Of a stretch of DNA of 8,402 bases, positions 1 through 6,068 are shown in pieces; the first letter of the stretch is position 1, and each line of letters starts with the position of its first letter. Below the pieces are notes generated by a model that saw nothing but the letters and a program-made list of their open reading frames with translations, searched no databases and was not told where the DNA came from. Both the position numbers and the translations under genes were made by a program. The stretch is from an uncultured Fidelibacterota bacterium (GTDB lineage Bacteria > Fidelibacterota > Fidelibacteria > Fidelibacterales > Fidelibacteraceae). The stretch is from NCBI GenBank assembly GCA_937862595.1, contig CALMFL010000231.1, positions 1 through 8,402 on the forward strand. Reading direction: 5' to 3'.

Positions 1-77
1 GATATTCTATTCATTTTAATTTTTCAACTTCTCCCACGATTTACGAACAAGGAACGCCGATTATTGATACTCGAAGA

Positions 78-95
78 GACGCGATTCATCGCGTC
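78..95. other. Perfect inverted repeat downstream of def
   Basis: Positions 78-85 (GACGCGAT) pair with 88-95 (ATCGCGTC) around a two-base centre, giving a realistic 7-bp stem with a 4-nt loop. The repeat lies 25 bases past the def stop codon. Read on the plus strand, it is followed within a few bases by a T-rich stretch (about 99-108), as expected for a terminator of a plus-strand gene ending left of the window. Read on the minus strand, the downstream side has only a weak T content. It may therefore end def transcription, serve a gene outside the window, or act in both directions. No gene is visible in positions 1-120. Confidence 0.4.
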
Positions 96-120
96 GTTAA
101 TATTTTTTGAAATAGTAATT

Positions 121-630
121 TTAACGATTTTGGCTTTCCGCCAGCGCTTTCAGTTTCTTTTTGTTCAGGGCGCGGCGTATGGGGGAAATACGGTCCGTAA
201 AAAAGATCCCGTTGAGATGGTCGAGCTCATGCTGAAAGACCCGGGCCGCGTAATCCGTAAAGACCTCTTCGCGTTCCGTTCCGGTTTCGTCCGTATAGCG
301 GACACGGATCGTCCGGGGCCGGACCACCCACTCCCGGATGCCGGGCACGGAGAGGCAGCCCTCTTCAAAGTCCCAGGTTTCTTCGTAGGCTTCAAGGATC
401 GCAGGATTGATGAACACCGAATCGGGGCGGCCGTCATCGAAGGCATTCTTCCCGATCACAAAGAACCGCAGCCGGAGCCCCGCCTGATTGGCGGAAAGTC
501 CGATCCCGTCGTCGTCGTACATGGTCTCGATCATATCCCGGACGTACGGAAGCACCTCCGTGTGCGATGAAACGGGGGGAATAACGTCTCTCAGAATAGG
601 GTCGCCGTATATGCGGACGGGTAATATCAT
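121..630 (-). CDS. def: Peptide deformylase
   Basis: This metalloenzyme removes the formyl group from the N-terminal formyl-methionine of nascent proteins in the cytoplasm. All three family motifs are visible in the 169-residue protein: motif I GIGLSANQ at residues 42-49 (the usual form is GxGLAAxQ, so a Ser replaces the first Ala), motif II EGCLS at 90-94 with metal ligand Cys92, and motif III QHELDH at 133-138 with metal ligands His134 and His138 and catalytic Glu135. Length is normal for a bacterial deformylase. The start is supported by the family-typical N-terminus MILPVRIYGDPILR. There is no recognisable Shine-Dalgarno sequence directly upstream, unlike its neighbours. The gene lies 66 bases after yajC on the same strand, so the two could be cotranscribed. 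The basic C-terminal tail resembles deformylases of the Bacteroidota/FCB type, which is an impression from memory. Confidence 0.96.
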   Translation of the reverse strand: MILPVRIYGDPILRDVIPPVSSHTEVLPYVRDMIETMYDDDGIGLSANQAGLRLRFFVIGKNAFDDGRPDSVFINPAILEAYEETWDFEEGCLSVPGIREWVVRPRTIRVRYTDETGTEREEVFTDYAARVFQHELDHLNGIFFTDRISPIRRALNKKKLKALAESQNR

Positions 631-654
631 GGCAGGTCCGGACAGGTCATCCGC

Positions 655-683
655 CCGTCAGTCCGCGCATCGCGGACTGACGG
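655..683. repeat. 13-bp perfect inverted repeat between yajC and def
   Basis: Positions 655-667 (CCGTCAGTCCGCG) are exactly complementary to 671-683, with a 3-base loop CAT. The stem is GC-rich and would be very stable in RNA from either strand. Neither side is followed by a run of T, so it is not a standard intrinsic terminator. It sits 14 bases after the yajC stop codon and 25 bases before the def start codon, where it could limit read-through, protect the yajC mRNA 3' end, or influence def translation. Function is inferred only from position. Confidence 0.75.
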
Positions 684-696
684 ACCGGATTTCCAG

Positions 697-1041
697 CTAT
701 TCTTTCGTTTCGGCTTCTTCGGCTTTTTCTTTCGGCAGTTTGGAAGCGATCGCGTTTTTGCGGACTTCCATCTGCGTTTCTTTGCCGATCTTCAGAACGA
801 CGGTGTCTTTCTTTACTTTCGCCACTTCGGCAATGATGCCGCCGATGGTCACGACCTTGTCTTTCGGCTGAAGTTCTTCCAGCATCTTCTGGGTTTCTTT
901 CTGACGTTTGCGCTGGGGCATGATCATCAGGACCCACAGAATGACAATGATCGCGATAAAGGGAAGGAAGCTCATGAAGCCGCGGCCGGCGGCAGCCCCT
1001 TCGGCAGCGCCGTTCGCTGCTTGTAGCATGATAGTCAACAT
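697..1041 (-). CDS. yajC: Preprotein translocase auxiliary subunit YajC
   Basis: YajC is a small single-pass inner-membrane protein that associates with SecDF in the Sec translocon. It is usually not essential and its exact role is unclear. The 114-residue product has a short Ala/Gly-rich N-terminal segment, one hydrophobic transmembrane helix at about residues 24-41, then the family signature at the membrane exit (MIMPQRKRQKE, 39-49). A conserved cytoplasmic domain follows, with the segment DKVVTIGGIIAEV (61-73) and a charged C-terminal tail rich in Lys and Glu. The ATG at 1041 is supported by a GAGGAG ribosome-binding sequence five bases upstream. A second Met at residue 5 is possible but less well placed. 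The secD and secF genes, frequent neighbours, are not in the window. def follows on the same strand, and the hydrogenase operon is divergent. Confidence 0.93.
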   Translation of the reverse strand: MLTIMLQAANGAAEGAAAGRGFMSFLPFIAIIVILWVLMIMPQRKRQKETQKMLEELQPKDKVVTIGGIIAEVAKVKKDTVVLKIGKETQMEVRKNAIASKLPKEKAEEAETKE

Positions 1042-1070
1042 AGTGTCTCCTCGGTTTTAGAAATCTATGT

Positions 1071-1099
1071 AGCATAAAGAAATTATCAATCATAATCAA
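1071..1099 (-). promoter_or_regulatory. Putative sigma70-type promoter for yajC
   Basis: On the minus strand TTGATT (1094-1099) and TATGCT (1071-1076) are separated by 17 bases, each matching four of six consensus positions. This places the transcription start close to 1064 and gives a short leader that includes the GAGGAG ribosome-binding site. The match is modest in an AT-rich region where chance matches are common. Confidence 0.35.
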
Positions 1100-1138
1100 G
1101 CATTATGACATGCTTTTCCAATTTGAGAAACCGCACTT

Positions 1139-1169
1139 CCCGGGAACGGATGCCGTATCGTCGCCCGGG
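1139..1169. repeat. GC-rich inverted repeat in the divergent control region
   Basis: CCCGGG occurs at 1139-1144 and again at 1164-1169. The two copies can pair as a 6-bp stem, and the intervening sequence holds a second small hairpin, ACGG-ATG-CCGT at 1146-1156. This GC-rich island stands out in an otherwise AT-rich intergenic region. It lies upstream of both candidate hyd promoters, so it is more likely a DNA-level site or a remnant than part of the hyd mRNA leader. It lies outside the predicted yajC transcript as well. Confidence 0.4.
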
Positions 1170-1181
1170 GATTTAAATGTT

Positions 1182-1241
1182 TTGATAATTGTCATTTTAT
1201 TTTCTATTTTCCTTGTAAAATGAGCAAAGAGTGGTTATTAT
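1182..1241 (+). promoter_or_regulatory. Candidate promoters for the hydrogenase operon
   Basis: Two sigma70-like pairs with 17-base spacers are visible upstream of hydC. The first is TTGATA (1182-1187) with TATTTT (1205-1210), which has the better -35 element. The second is TTGTAA (1213-1218) with TATTAT (1236-1241), which has the better -10 element and would start transcription near 1248, giving a leader of about 40 nt. Either or both may be used. No convincing sigma54 element or Rex-type operator was found by eye. Confidence 0.4.
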
Positions 1242-1287
1242 TTGCGTTCGTTTTTAACGGGGTGATCCTAGCCGAAAAAGGAGAGAT

Positions 1288-1761
1288 ATGCGTTCAGAGG
1301 AAGTCTACAAAAAGTATCCCAGAAATGAAGCGTCCAACATGATCGCGATGCTTCAGGATGTCCAGGAGGTACACGGTTACCTGCCCGAAGATGACATCAT
1401 CCGGGTGGCCAAACATCTTAATGTCCCGACCAGCCGCGTTTACGGCGTGGCGACGTTCTACAACCAGTTCCGGCTCACGCCCCTGGGAAAACACGTGATC
1501 CGGGTATGCCGCGGCACCGCCTGCCACGTGAAGGGCTCGCTGGATATCCTGAACACCCTGGAAGCCGAATTGGGGATCAAGGCCGGTGAAACGACCAAAG
1601 ACCTGCAGTTCACCATCGAGACCGTCGCCTGCATCGGCGCCTGCAGCATTGCCCCGGTCATTGTGATCGACGATAAATATTACGGCGGGCTGACCAGCAA
1701 ATCGGTCTACAAGCTGATCACCGAGTACAGAAAAAAAGAAGACCAGGCGGATAAACAATGA
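1288..1761 (+). CDS. hydC: NAD-linked [FeFe]-hydrogenase subunit HydC (NuoE-like, thioredoxin-fold [2Fe-2S])
   Basis: This is the small electron-transfer subunit of trimeric HydABC hydrogenases (HndA in Desulfovibrio), homologous to complex I NuoE. It passes electrons between its [2Fe-2S] cluster and the flavin of HydB. The 157-residue protein has an N-terminal helical region (about 1-65) and a thioredoxin-fold ferredoxin domain (about 68-145). The four cluster ligands are Cys74 and Cys79 (CRGTAC) and Cys115 and Cys119 (CIGAC), the CX4C...CX3C pattern of the family. Length is normal. The ATG at 1288 follows a good AAAGGAG site, and the protein begins in the usual place ahead of the conserved helical region. 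It is the first gene of the operon, and its stop codon overlaps the hydB start (ATGA), so translation is likely coupled. A NuoE of a full complex I is unlikely because an H-cluster hydrogenase follows two genes later. Confidence 0.95.
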   Translation: MRSEEVYKKYPRNEASNMIAMLQDVQEVHGYLPEDDIIRVAKHLNVPTSRVYGVATFYNQFRLTPLGKHVIRVCRGTACHVKGSLDILNTLEAELGIKAGETTKDLQFTIETVACIGACSIAPVIVIDDKYYGGLTSKSVYKLITEYRKKEDQADKQ

Positions 1762-3737
1762 AGACATTCAAAGAAATATTAACTAAAAAAGTCCCTGCCG
1801 ATAAATTTGTCGAACTCATCAGCGGCAGTTATGACGGGACCGCAGCCGGCGTCTCCCCTGCCCGGATCGCCGAACTGAAATCGAAACTGACGCTCGAAAA
1901 AGCCGAAAAACCTGTCGTTATGGTCGGCATGGGCACCTGCGGGCTTGCCAACGGAGCCCAGGCGGTTTACGATACCTTCGAAGCGGAACTTAAAAAATAC
2001 GGTGTTGACGCCGAGCTTACCCGCGTGGGATGCGTCGGATTCTGCGCGGAAGAGGTCATCGTGGACATCAAGGTCCCGGGTTTCCCGCGCATTTCCTATA
2101 AACGCGTCACCCCGGAAAATGTCGACACGATCATCGAGCGCACCATCCTGCACAAGGAACCGGTGATCCAGAAAGCGCTCGGGAAATACCCCTTTTCCGA
2201 CGATTCGCTCTGGCCCGAGATCCCGTTTATCCAGGATATTCCCTTCTTTAAAATCCAGAAAAAGGTCGTTCTGGAGAACTGCGGCGTGATCGATCCCGAG
2301 AACATCGACCAGTATCTCGCCCGCGGCGGATACCATGCCCTCTCGGATGTCCTGATCAACAAATCCCCCCTGGACGTTATCAAGGAAACCAAGCTTGCAG
2401 GTCTTCGCGGACGCGGGGGCGGCGGTTTCCCGACCGGAAAGAAATGGGAATTCGCCTATCAGGCGAAGAACGACCAGAAATACCTCATCTGCAATGCCGA
2501 TGAAGGCGATCCCGGAGCTTTCATGGACCGCGCCGTCCTTGAAGGCGACCCGCACCGCGTGGTCGAGGGCATGATCATTGCCGCCTACGCGATCGGCGCA
2601 TCGATCGGCTACGTCTATTGCCGCGCGGAATATCCCCTGGCCATCTCACGCCTGGAAAAGACCATTGCCGACGCGACCGCGTACGGCCTGCTGGGGGACA
2701 ATATCCTGAACAGCGGATTTTCCTTCCATCTGAAGATCAAAAAAGGCGCCGGCGCATTCGTCTGCGGCGAAGAGACCGCGCTGATCCACAGCATTGAAGG
2801 ACGCCGCGGCATGCCGCGCCCCCGTCCTCCCTTCCCTGCGGTATCCGGACTCTTCGGCAAGCCGACCATTATCAACAACGTTGAGACCTTTGCCAACGTA
2901 CCGCTGATTTTCCGGAACGGCGCCGACTGGTACGCCGCGATCGGAACGGCAAAATCCAAGGGCACCAAGATCTTCGCCCTTTCCGGCAAGGTCGTCAACA
3001 CCGGCCTGGTGGAAGTCCCCATGGGCACCACTATCCGCGACATCATCTTTACCGTGGGCGGCGGCATCCCGGACGGCAAAGCCTTCAAGGCCGTGCAGAT
3101 CGGCGGTCCCTCCGGCGGCGCCCTCCCCGAAAAATTCCTTGATACCGAGATCGATTACGAGAACCTGAAAGCCGTCGGCGCCATGATGGGCTCGGGCGGA
3201 CTGGTCGTTATGGACGAGACCACCTGCATGGTCGATCTGGCAAAATTCTTCATGCAGTTCATCACTTCCGAATCCTGCGGGAAATGCATCCCCTGCCGTG
3301 AAGGCACCAAGCGCCTGCTGGAGATCCTCGAACGCATCACCAAAAGCTATCGCGAGGAAGAGACCGAGGTCGATTCGCTCATGCGCTTTCAGGGCATGCT
3401 TTATCTCGAACGCCTGGCGGACGTGATCAAGGACACTTCCTTATGCGGACTCGGACAGACGGCCGCGAACCCGGTCATCAGCACCCTGAAGAATTTCCGG
3501 GACGAGTACGAAGCGCACCTCTACGACCGCAAATGTCCGGCAAAAGCCTGCCGCCAGATGCTGACCTACACGATCATCGAAGACAAATGCATCGGATGTA
3601 CCCTGTGCGCGACCCGCTGCCCCGTCAACGCGATCAGCGGCAACCGCAAGGAACCGCACTTCATCAATCAGGACATCTGCACCCATTGCGGGCAGTGCGA
3701 GCTGAACTGCCGTTTTGATGCGATCATCGCGGAATAA
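1758..3737 (+). CDS. hydB: NAD-linked [FeFe]-hydrogenase subunit HydB (NuoF-like flavoprotein with extra FeS domains)
   Basis: HydB binds FMN and NAD(H) and is the presumed site of electron bifurcation in trimeric hydrogenases (HndC in Desulfovibrio). Domains in the 659-residue protein are, in order: a thioredoxin-like [2Fe-2S] domain (about 50-135) with Cys61, Cys92 and Cys96; a NuoF-type FMN/NADH domain (about 200-400) with the glycine-rich loop GRGGGGFPTGKKW at 218-230 and NADEGDPGAFMDR at 246-258; an SLBB-like segment (about 400-480); the NuoF [4Fe-4S] site with Cys507, Cys510, Cys513 and Cys563; an extra Cys594/Cys598 pair; and a C-terminal double [4Fe-4S] ferredoxin domain with Cys611/614/617/621 and Cys641/644/647/651. 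This layout matches HydB rather than NuoF, which lacks both terminal domains. The start overlaps the hydC stop, with AGGCGG seven bases upstream. The protein has no signal peptide and is cytoplasmic. Whether the complex truly bifurcates to ferredoxin cannot be read from sequence, because a similar trimer in Syntrophomonas has been reported to work with NADH alone. Confidence 0.95.
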   Translation: MKTFKEILTKKVPADKFVELISGSYDGTAAGVSPARIAELKSKLTLEKAEKPVVMVGMGTCGLANGAQAVYDTFEAELKKYGVDAELTRVGCVGFCAEEVIVDIKVPGFPRISYKRVTPENVDTIIERTILHKEPVIQKALGKYPFSDDSLWPEIPFIQDIPFFKIQKKVVLENCGVIDPENIDQYLARGGYHALSDVLINKSPLDVIKETKLAGLRGRGGGGFPTGKKWEFAYQAKNDQKYLICNADEGDPGAFMDRAVLEGDPHRVVEGMIIAAYAIGASIGYVYCRAEYPLAISRLEKTIADATAYGLLGDNILNSGFSFHLKIKKGAGAFVCGEETALIHSIEGRRGMPRPRPPFPAVSGLFGKPTIINNVETFANVPLIFRNGADWYAAIGTAKSKGTKIFALSGKVVNTGLVEVPMGTTIRDIIFTVGGGIPDGKAFKAVQIGGPSGGALPEKFLDTEIDYENLKAVGAMMGSGGLVVMDETTCMVDLAKFFMQFITSESCGKCIPCREGTKRLLEILERITKSYREEETEVDSLMRFQGMLYLERLADVIKDTSLCGLGQTAANPVISTLKNFRDEYEAHLYDRKCPAKACRQMLTYTIIEDKCIGCTLCATRCPVNAISGNRKEPHFINQDICTHCGQCELNCRFDAIIAE

Positions 3738-3758
3738 AAAAAAGAAAGAGGCTACATT

Positions 3759-5474
3759 ATGAATATAAAGATAAATAACAACGAATTCTGGGCCAACCCG
3801 GGAGATACGATCCTTCAGGTCGCCAAACGCGAAGGGATCAAGATCCCGACCCTGTGCTACCTCAGCGACCTGAGCCCCACCGGCGCCTGCCGCATCTGCG
3901 TGGTCGAGATCGAGAACGGCCAGCTTGTCCCCGCCTGCGCCTACCCCGTATACGACGGGATGGTCGTCCAGACCAACTCCAAGAAAGTGCGCCGTTCCCG
4001 CAAATCGATCATCGAGCTGCTGATCGCGAACCATCCGCAGGACTGCTTGGTCTGCGTCCGGAACGGCTGCTGCGACCTGCAGGACCTTGCCGCGGAATAC
4101 GGCGTGCGCTCCTACCGCTACGTCGGTGAAAAACGCAGCGGAAAGCTGGATCTCGCCAGTCCCGCCGTCGAACGCGATCCCGAAAAATGCATTCTCTGCG
4201 GACGCTGCGTGCGCATGTGCCATGAGGTCCAGAACGTCGGCGCCATCGATTTCGTCGACCGCGGGTTCTACTCGCAGGTCGCTCCGGCCATGAACCGTTC
4301 GCTGAACACGACCGCCTGCGTATACTGCGGCCAGTGCATCGTCGCCTGCCCCGTCGGCGCGCTTCGTGAAAAAAGCTATCTGAAACAGGCATGGGAAGCC
4401 ATCAACGATCCGGATATCCACGTGATCGCACAGGTCGCCCCGGCCGTGCGCGTCGCCATCGGCGAAGAATTCGGCATGGCCCCGGGCTCGATCACGACCG
4501 GCAAGATCCCGGCAGCCCTCCGCCGCATCGGCATCAACGAGGTGTTCGACACCAATTTCGCCGCGGACCTGACCATCATGGAGGAAGCCAACGAACTGAT
4601 CGAACGGATCCAGGGCGGCGGAAAACTTCCGCTCTTCACCTCCTGTTCCCCCGGCTGGATCAAGTACGTTGAACATTTTTATCCCGAACTCCTGGAATAC
4701 ATCTCTACCTGCAAATCCCCCCAGGGCATGCAGGGCGCGGTCATCAAATCCTATTATGCGCAAAAGACCGGGATCGACCCGAAGAAGATCTACGTGCTTT
4801 CCATTATGCCCTGCACCGCCAAGAAATTCGAGGCCGGTCGTCCCGAACTTTCGGTGTCGCATACCGAACCCGATGTGGACGTCGTGCTTTCCACCCGCGA
4901 ATTCGCCCGCATGATGCGGATCGCCGGGATCGACTTCACCCGCATGCCGGATGAAGGCTTTGACGATCCCCTGGGTGAATCCACCGGCGCCGGCGTTATT
5001 TTCGGCGCTTCCGGCGGCGTGATGGAAGCCGCTCTCCGTACCGCGCACTATATGATCACCGGCAAGGACATGGACCGGATCGACTTTACCCCGGTTCGCG
5101 GTTTGCAGGGCGTGAAGGAGTCCAGCATCAAGATCGGCAACGCCACCCTGAACGTCGCGGCGGTCAGCGGCCTGCACAACATCGATCATTTCCTTGAGGA
5201 CGTCCGGAACGGAAAATCCACCTACCACTTCATTGAGGTCATGGCCTGTCCCGGCGGCTGCATCAACGGCGGCGGACAGCCGCTTCCCTCCACTCCGGAA
5301 AAGATCCAGAAACGGATGGAGGCCATTTACGAGATCGACCGTTCGCTCCCGAAGCGTTGTTCCCATTACAACGAATCGATCAAAACGCTGTACGATGAAT
5401 TCCTGGGCAAGCCCGGCGGACACAAGTCCCACGAGATCCTTCATACCCATTTTACAAAGCGTGAATCCATTTAA
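3759..5474 (+). CDS. hydA: [FeFe]-hydrogenase catalytic subunit HydA
   Basis: HydA reduces protons or oxidises H2 at the H-cluster. The 571-residue protein holds, in order: an N-terminal plant-type [2Fe-2S] domain (Cys33, Cys44, Cys47, Cys60); the His-ligated [4Fe-4S] site (His92, Cys96, Cys99, Cys105); two ferredoxin [4Fe-4S] motifs (Cys144/147/150/154 and Cys187/190/193/197); and the H-cluster domain (about 220-571). L1 is TSCSPGW (294-300), L2 is MPCTAKKFE (350-358), and L3 is EVMACPGGCINGGGQP (493-508) with Cys497 and Cys501. The tail ends with the SHEILHTHF element (557-565) seen in complete enzymes. It lacks the C-terminal extra [2Fe-2S] domain of Thermotoga HydA and is closer in length to Desulfovibrio HndD. 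No Tat signal or membrane segment is present, so it is cytoplasmic. AGAGG lies seven bases before the ATG. It follows hydB by 21 bases and precedes the receiver gene by 18. The Ser in L1 is discussed as a finding. Confidence 0.97.
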   Translation: MNIKINNNEFWANPGDTILQVAKREGIKIPTLCYLSDLSPTGACRICVVEIENGQLVPACAYPVYDGMVVQTNSKKVRRSRKSIIELLIANHPQDCLVCVRNGCCDLQDLAAEYGVRSYRYVGEKRSGKLDLASPAVERDPEKCILCGRCVRMCHEVQNVGAIDFVDRGFYSQVAPAMNRSLNTTACVYCGQCIVACPVGALREKSYLKQAWEAINDPDIHVIAQVAPAVRVAIGEEFGMAPGSITTGKIPAALRRIGINEVFDTNFAADLTIMEEANELIERIQGGGKLPLFTSCSPGWIKYVEHFYPELLEYISTCKSPQGMQGAVIKSYYAQKTGIDPKKIYVLSIMPCTAKKFEAGRPELSVSHTEPDVDVVLSTREFARMMRIAGIDFTRMPDEGFDDPLGESTGAGVIFGASGGVMEAALRTAHYMITGKDMDRIDFTPVRGLQGVKESSIKIGNATLNVAAVSGLHNIDHFLEDVRNGKSTYHFIEVMACPGGCINGGGQPLPSTPEKIQKRMEAIYEIDRSLPKRCSHYNESIKTLYDEFLGKPGGHKSHEILHTHFTKRESI

Positions 5475-5492
5475 TCTTGAAAGGACGGCACT

Positions 5493-5900
5493 ATGAGCAA
5501 GAAAATCCTATTGGTCGATGACGATCCCGATCTGATCGAGATGTATCTCCCCTATCTGCAAAAACACGGCTACGACGTGAAAGCGGCCTACAATACCAGC
5601 GAAGCCAAAGAGATCTTCCCCGATTTTGACCCCGATGTGGTGTTCTGCGACCTGGTCATGGAACATTTTGACAGCGGCTTTGTGCTCTGTCACTGGATGA
5701 ACCGCCAGCCGAAACGCGAAAAACGCTGGGTGGTGATGTTCACCTCGACCGGGCATGAGACCGGATACCGCTTCTCGACCCAAACAAAGGAAGAAAAAAG
5801 CTGGATCAATGCGGACGATTACCTGGACAAACCCATCGCCCCGCGCGACCTGCTCCAGTACGTCGAAGAAAAGGTCCTCCCCTTTCTCGCACAGAAATAA
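5493..5900 (+). CDS. Single-domain response regulator (CheY-like receiver) in the hydrogenase operon
   Basis: This is a 135-residue stand-alone receiver domain with no DNA-binding or enzymatic output domain. Phosphorylation residues are intact: acidic pocket Asp9-Asp11 (VDDD), acceptor Asp53 (FCDLVMEH), switch Thr84 (VVMFTST) and Lys113 (DDYLDKPIAP). The segment from Thr84 to Lys113 is about seven residues longer than in CheY, so the beta4-alpha4-beta5 surface, normally the signalling face, is altered. It starts 18 bases after hydA with a GAAAGGA site seven bases before the ATG, and a terminator follows, so it is the last gene of the hyd operon. It could relay a signal to or from the hydrogenase, or act on an unlinked partner. 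No histidine kinase is in the window. Receiver proteins with a similar extended segment next to hydrogenase or FeS-flavoprotein genes are familiar from memory, but the specific role is unknown. Confidence 0.92.
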   Translation: MSKKILLVDDDPDLIEMYLPYLQKHGYDVKAAYNTSEAKEIFPDFDPDVVFCDLVMEHFDSGFVLCHWMNRQPKREKRWVVMFTSTGHETGYRFSTQTKEEKSWINADDYLDKPIAPRDLLQYVEEKVLPFLAQK

Positions 5901-5922
5901 GCTTCATAATCGAACCTCTTAC

Positions 5923-5957
5923 AGGATCCCCCCGAATGAACGTTCAGGGGGATCTTT
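5923..5957 (+). terminator. Intrinsic terminator of the hyd operon
   Basis: GATCCCCC (5925-5932) pairs with GGGGGATC (5947-5954), extended outward by one G-T and one A-T pair. A smaller inner stem, TGA/TCA, lies within the self-complementary TGAACGTTCA at 5937-5946. The stem is followed by TTTGCTTT. The T tract is interrupted, but the stem is strong and lies 22 bases after the receiver stop codon. It separates the hyd operon from hydG. Confidence 0.75.
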
Positions 5958-6014
5958 GCTTTGGGAAATAAAATAACGCGACTCACGTTTTTTAAGCCGA
6001 ATATTTTTTATCCT

Positions 6015-6044
6015 TTGGCATTTCTCAAATATTTTCCTTAAACT
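6015..6044 (+). promoter_or_regulatory. Putative promoter for hydG
   Basis: TTGGCA (6015-6020, five of six matches) is followed after 18 bases by TAAACT (6039-6044, four of six). Transcription would start near 6051 and leave a short leader carrying the ribosome-binding site. The position just after a terminator and before hydG supports a separate promoter, but the -10 match is weak. Confidence 0.35.
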
Positions 6045-6068
6045 AATTGTTTGCCAAAAAGGAACCGA

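Noticed and set aside
1..14. Possible start of another minus-strand gene (ATG at 14-12) downstream of def
   Set aside because: Only four codons are visible, and the purine-rich GGGAG is too far from the ATG to be convincing.
64..570. A 168-codon plus-strand open frame opposite def
   Set aside because: def on the other strand carries all three deformylase motifs. The plus-strand product shows only a chance hydrophobic start and no family resemblance.
1042..1287. Riboswitch, small RNA or CRISPR-type repeat in the divergent gap
   Set aside because: Only short inverted repeats and promoter-like sequences are visible. No conserved riboswitch core, repeat array or tRNA-like fold could be recognised.
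3441..5450. A very long open frame (669 codons) on the minus strand, opposite hydB and hydA
   Set aside because: It is fully antisense to two genes with unmistakable family motifs. The predicted protein is low-complexity and rich in Gly, Ala, Asp and His with no recognisable domain. It is a by-product of codon bias in GC-rich genes.
6015..6035. TTTGGCATTTCTC as a sigma54 promoter
   Set aside because: The TGGCA half resembles the -24 element, but the required GC at the -12 position is absent (AAATATT).
6051..6068. TTG at 6051 as the hydG start
   Set aside because: The ATG at 6069 has a well-spaced AAAAAGGAA upstream, and the six extra residues would be encoded by the ribosome-binding site itself.
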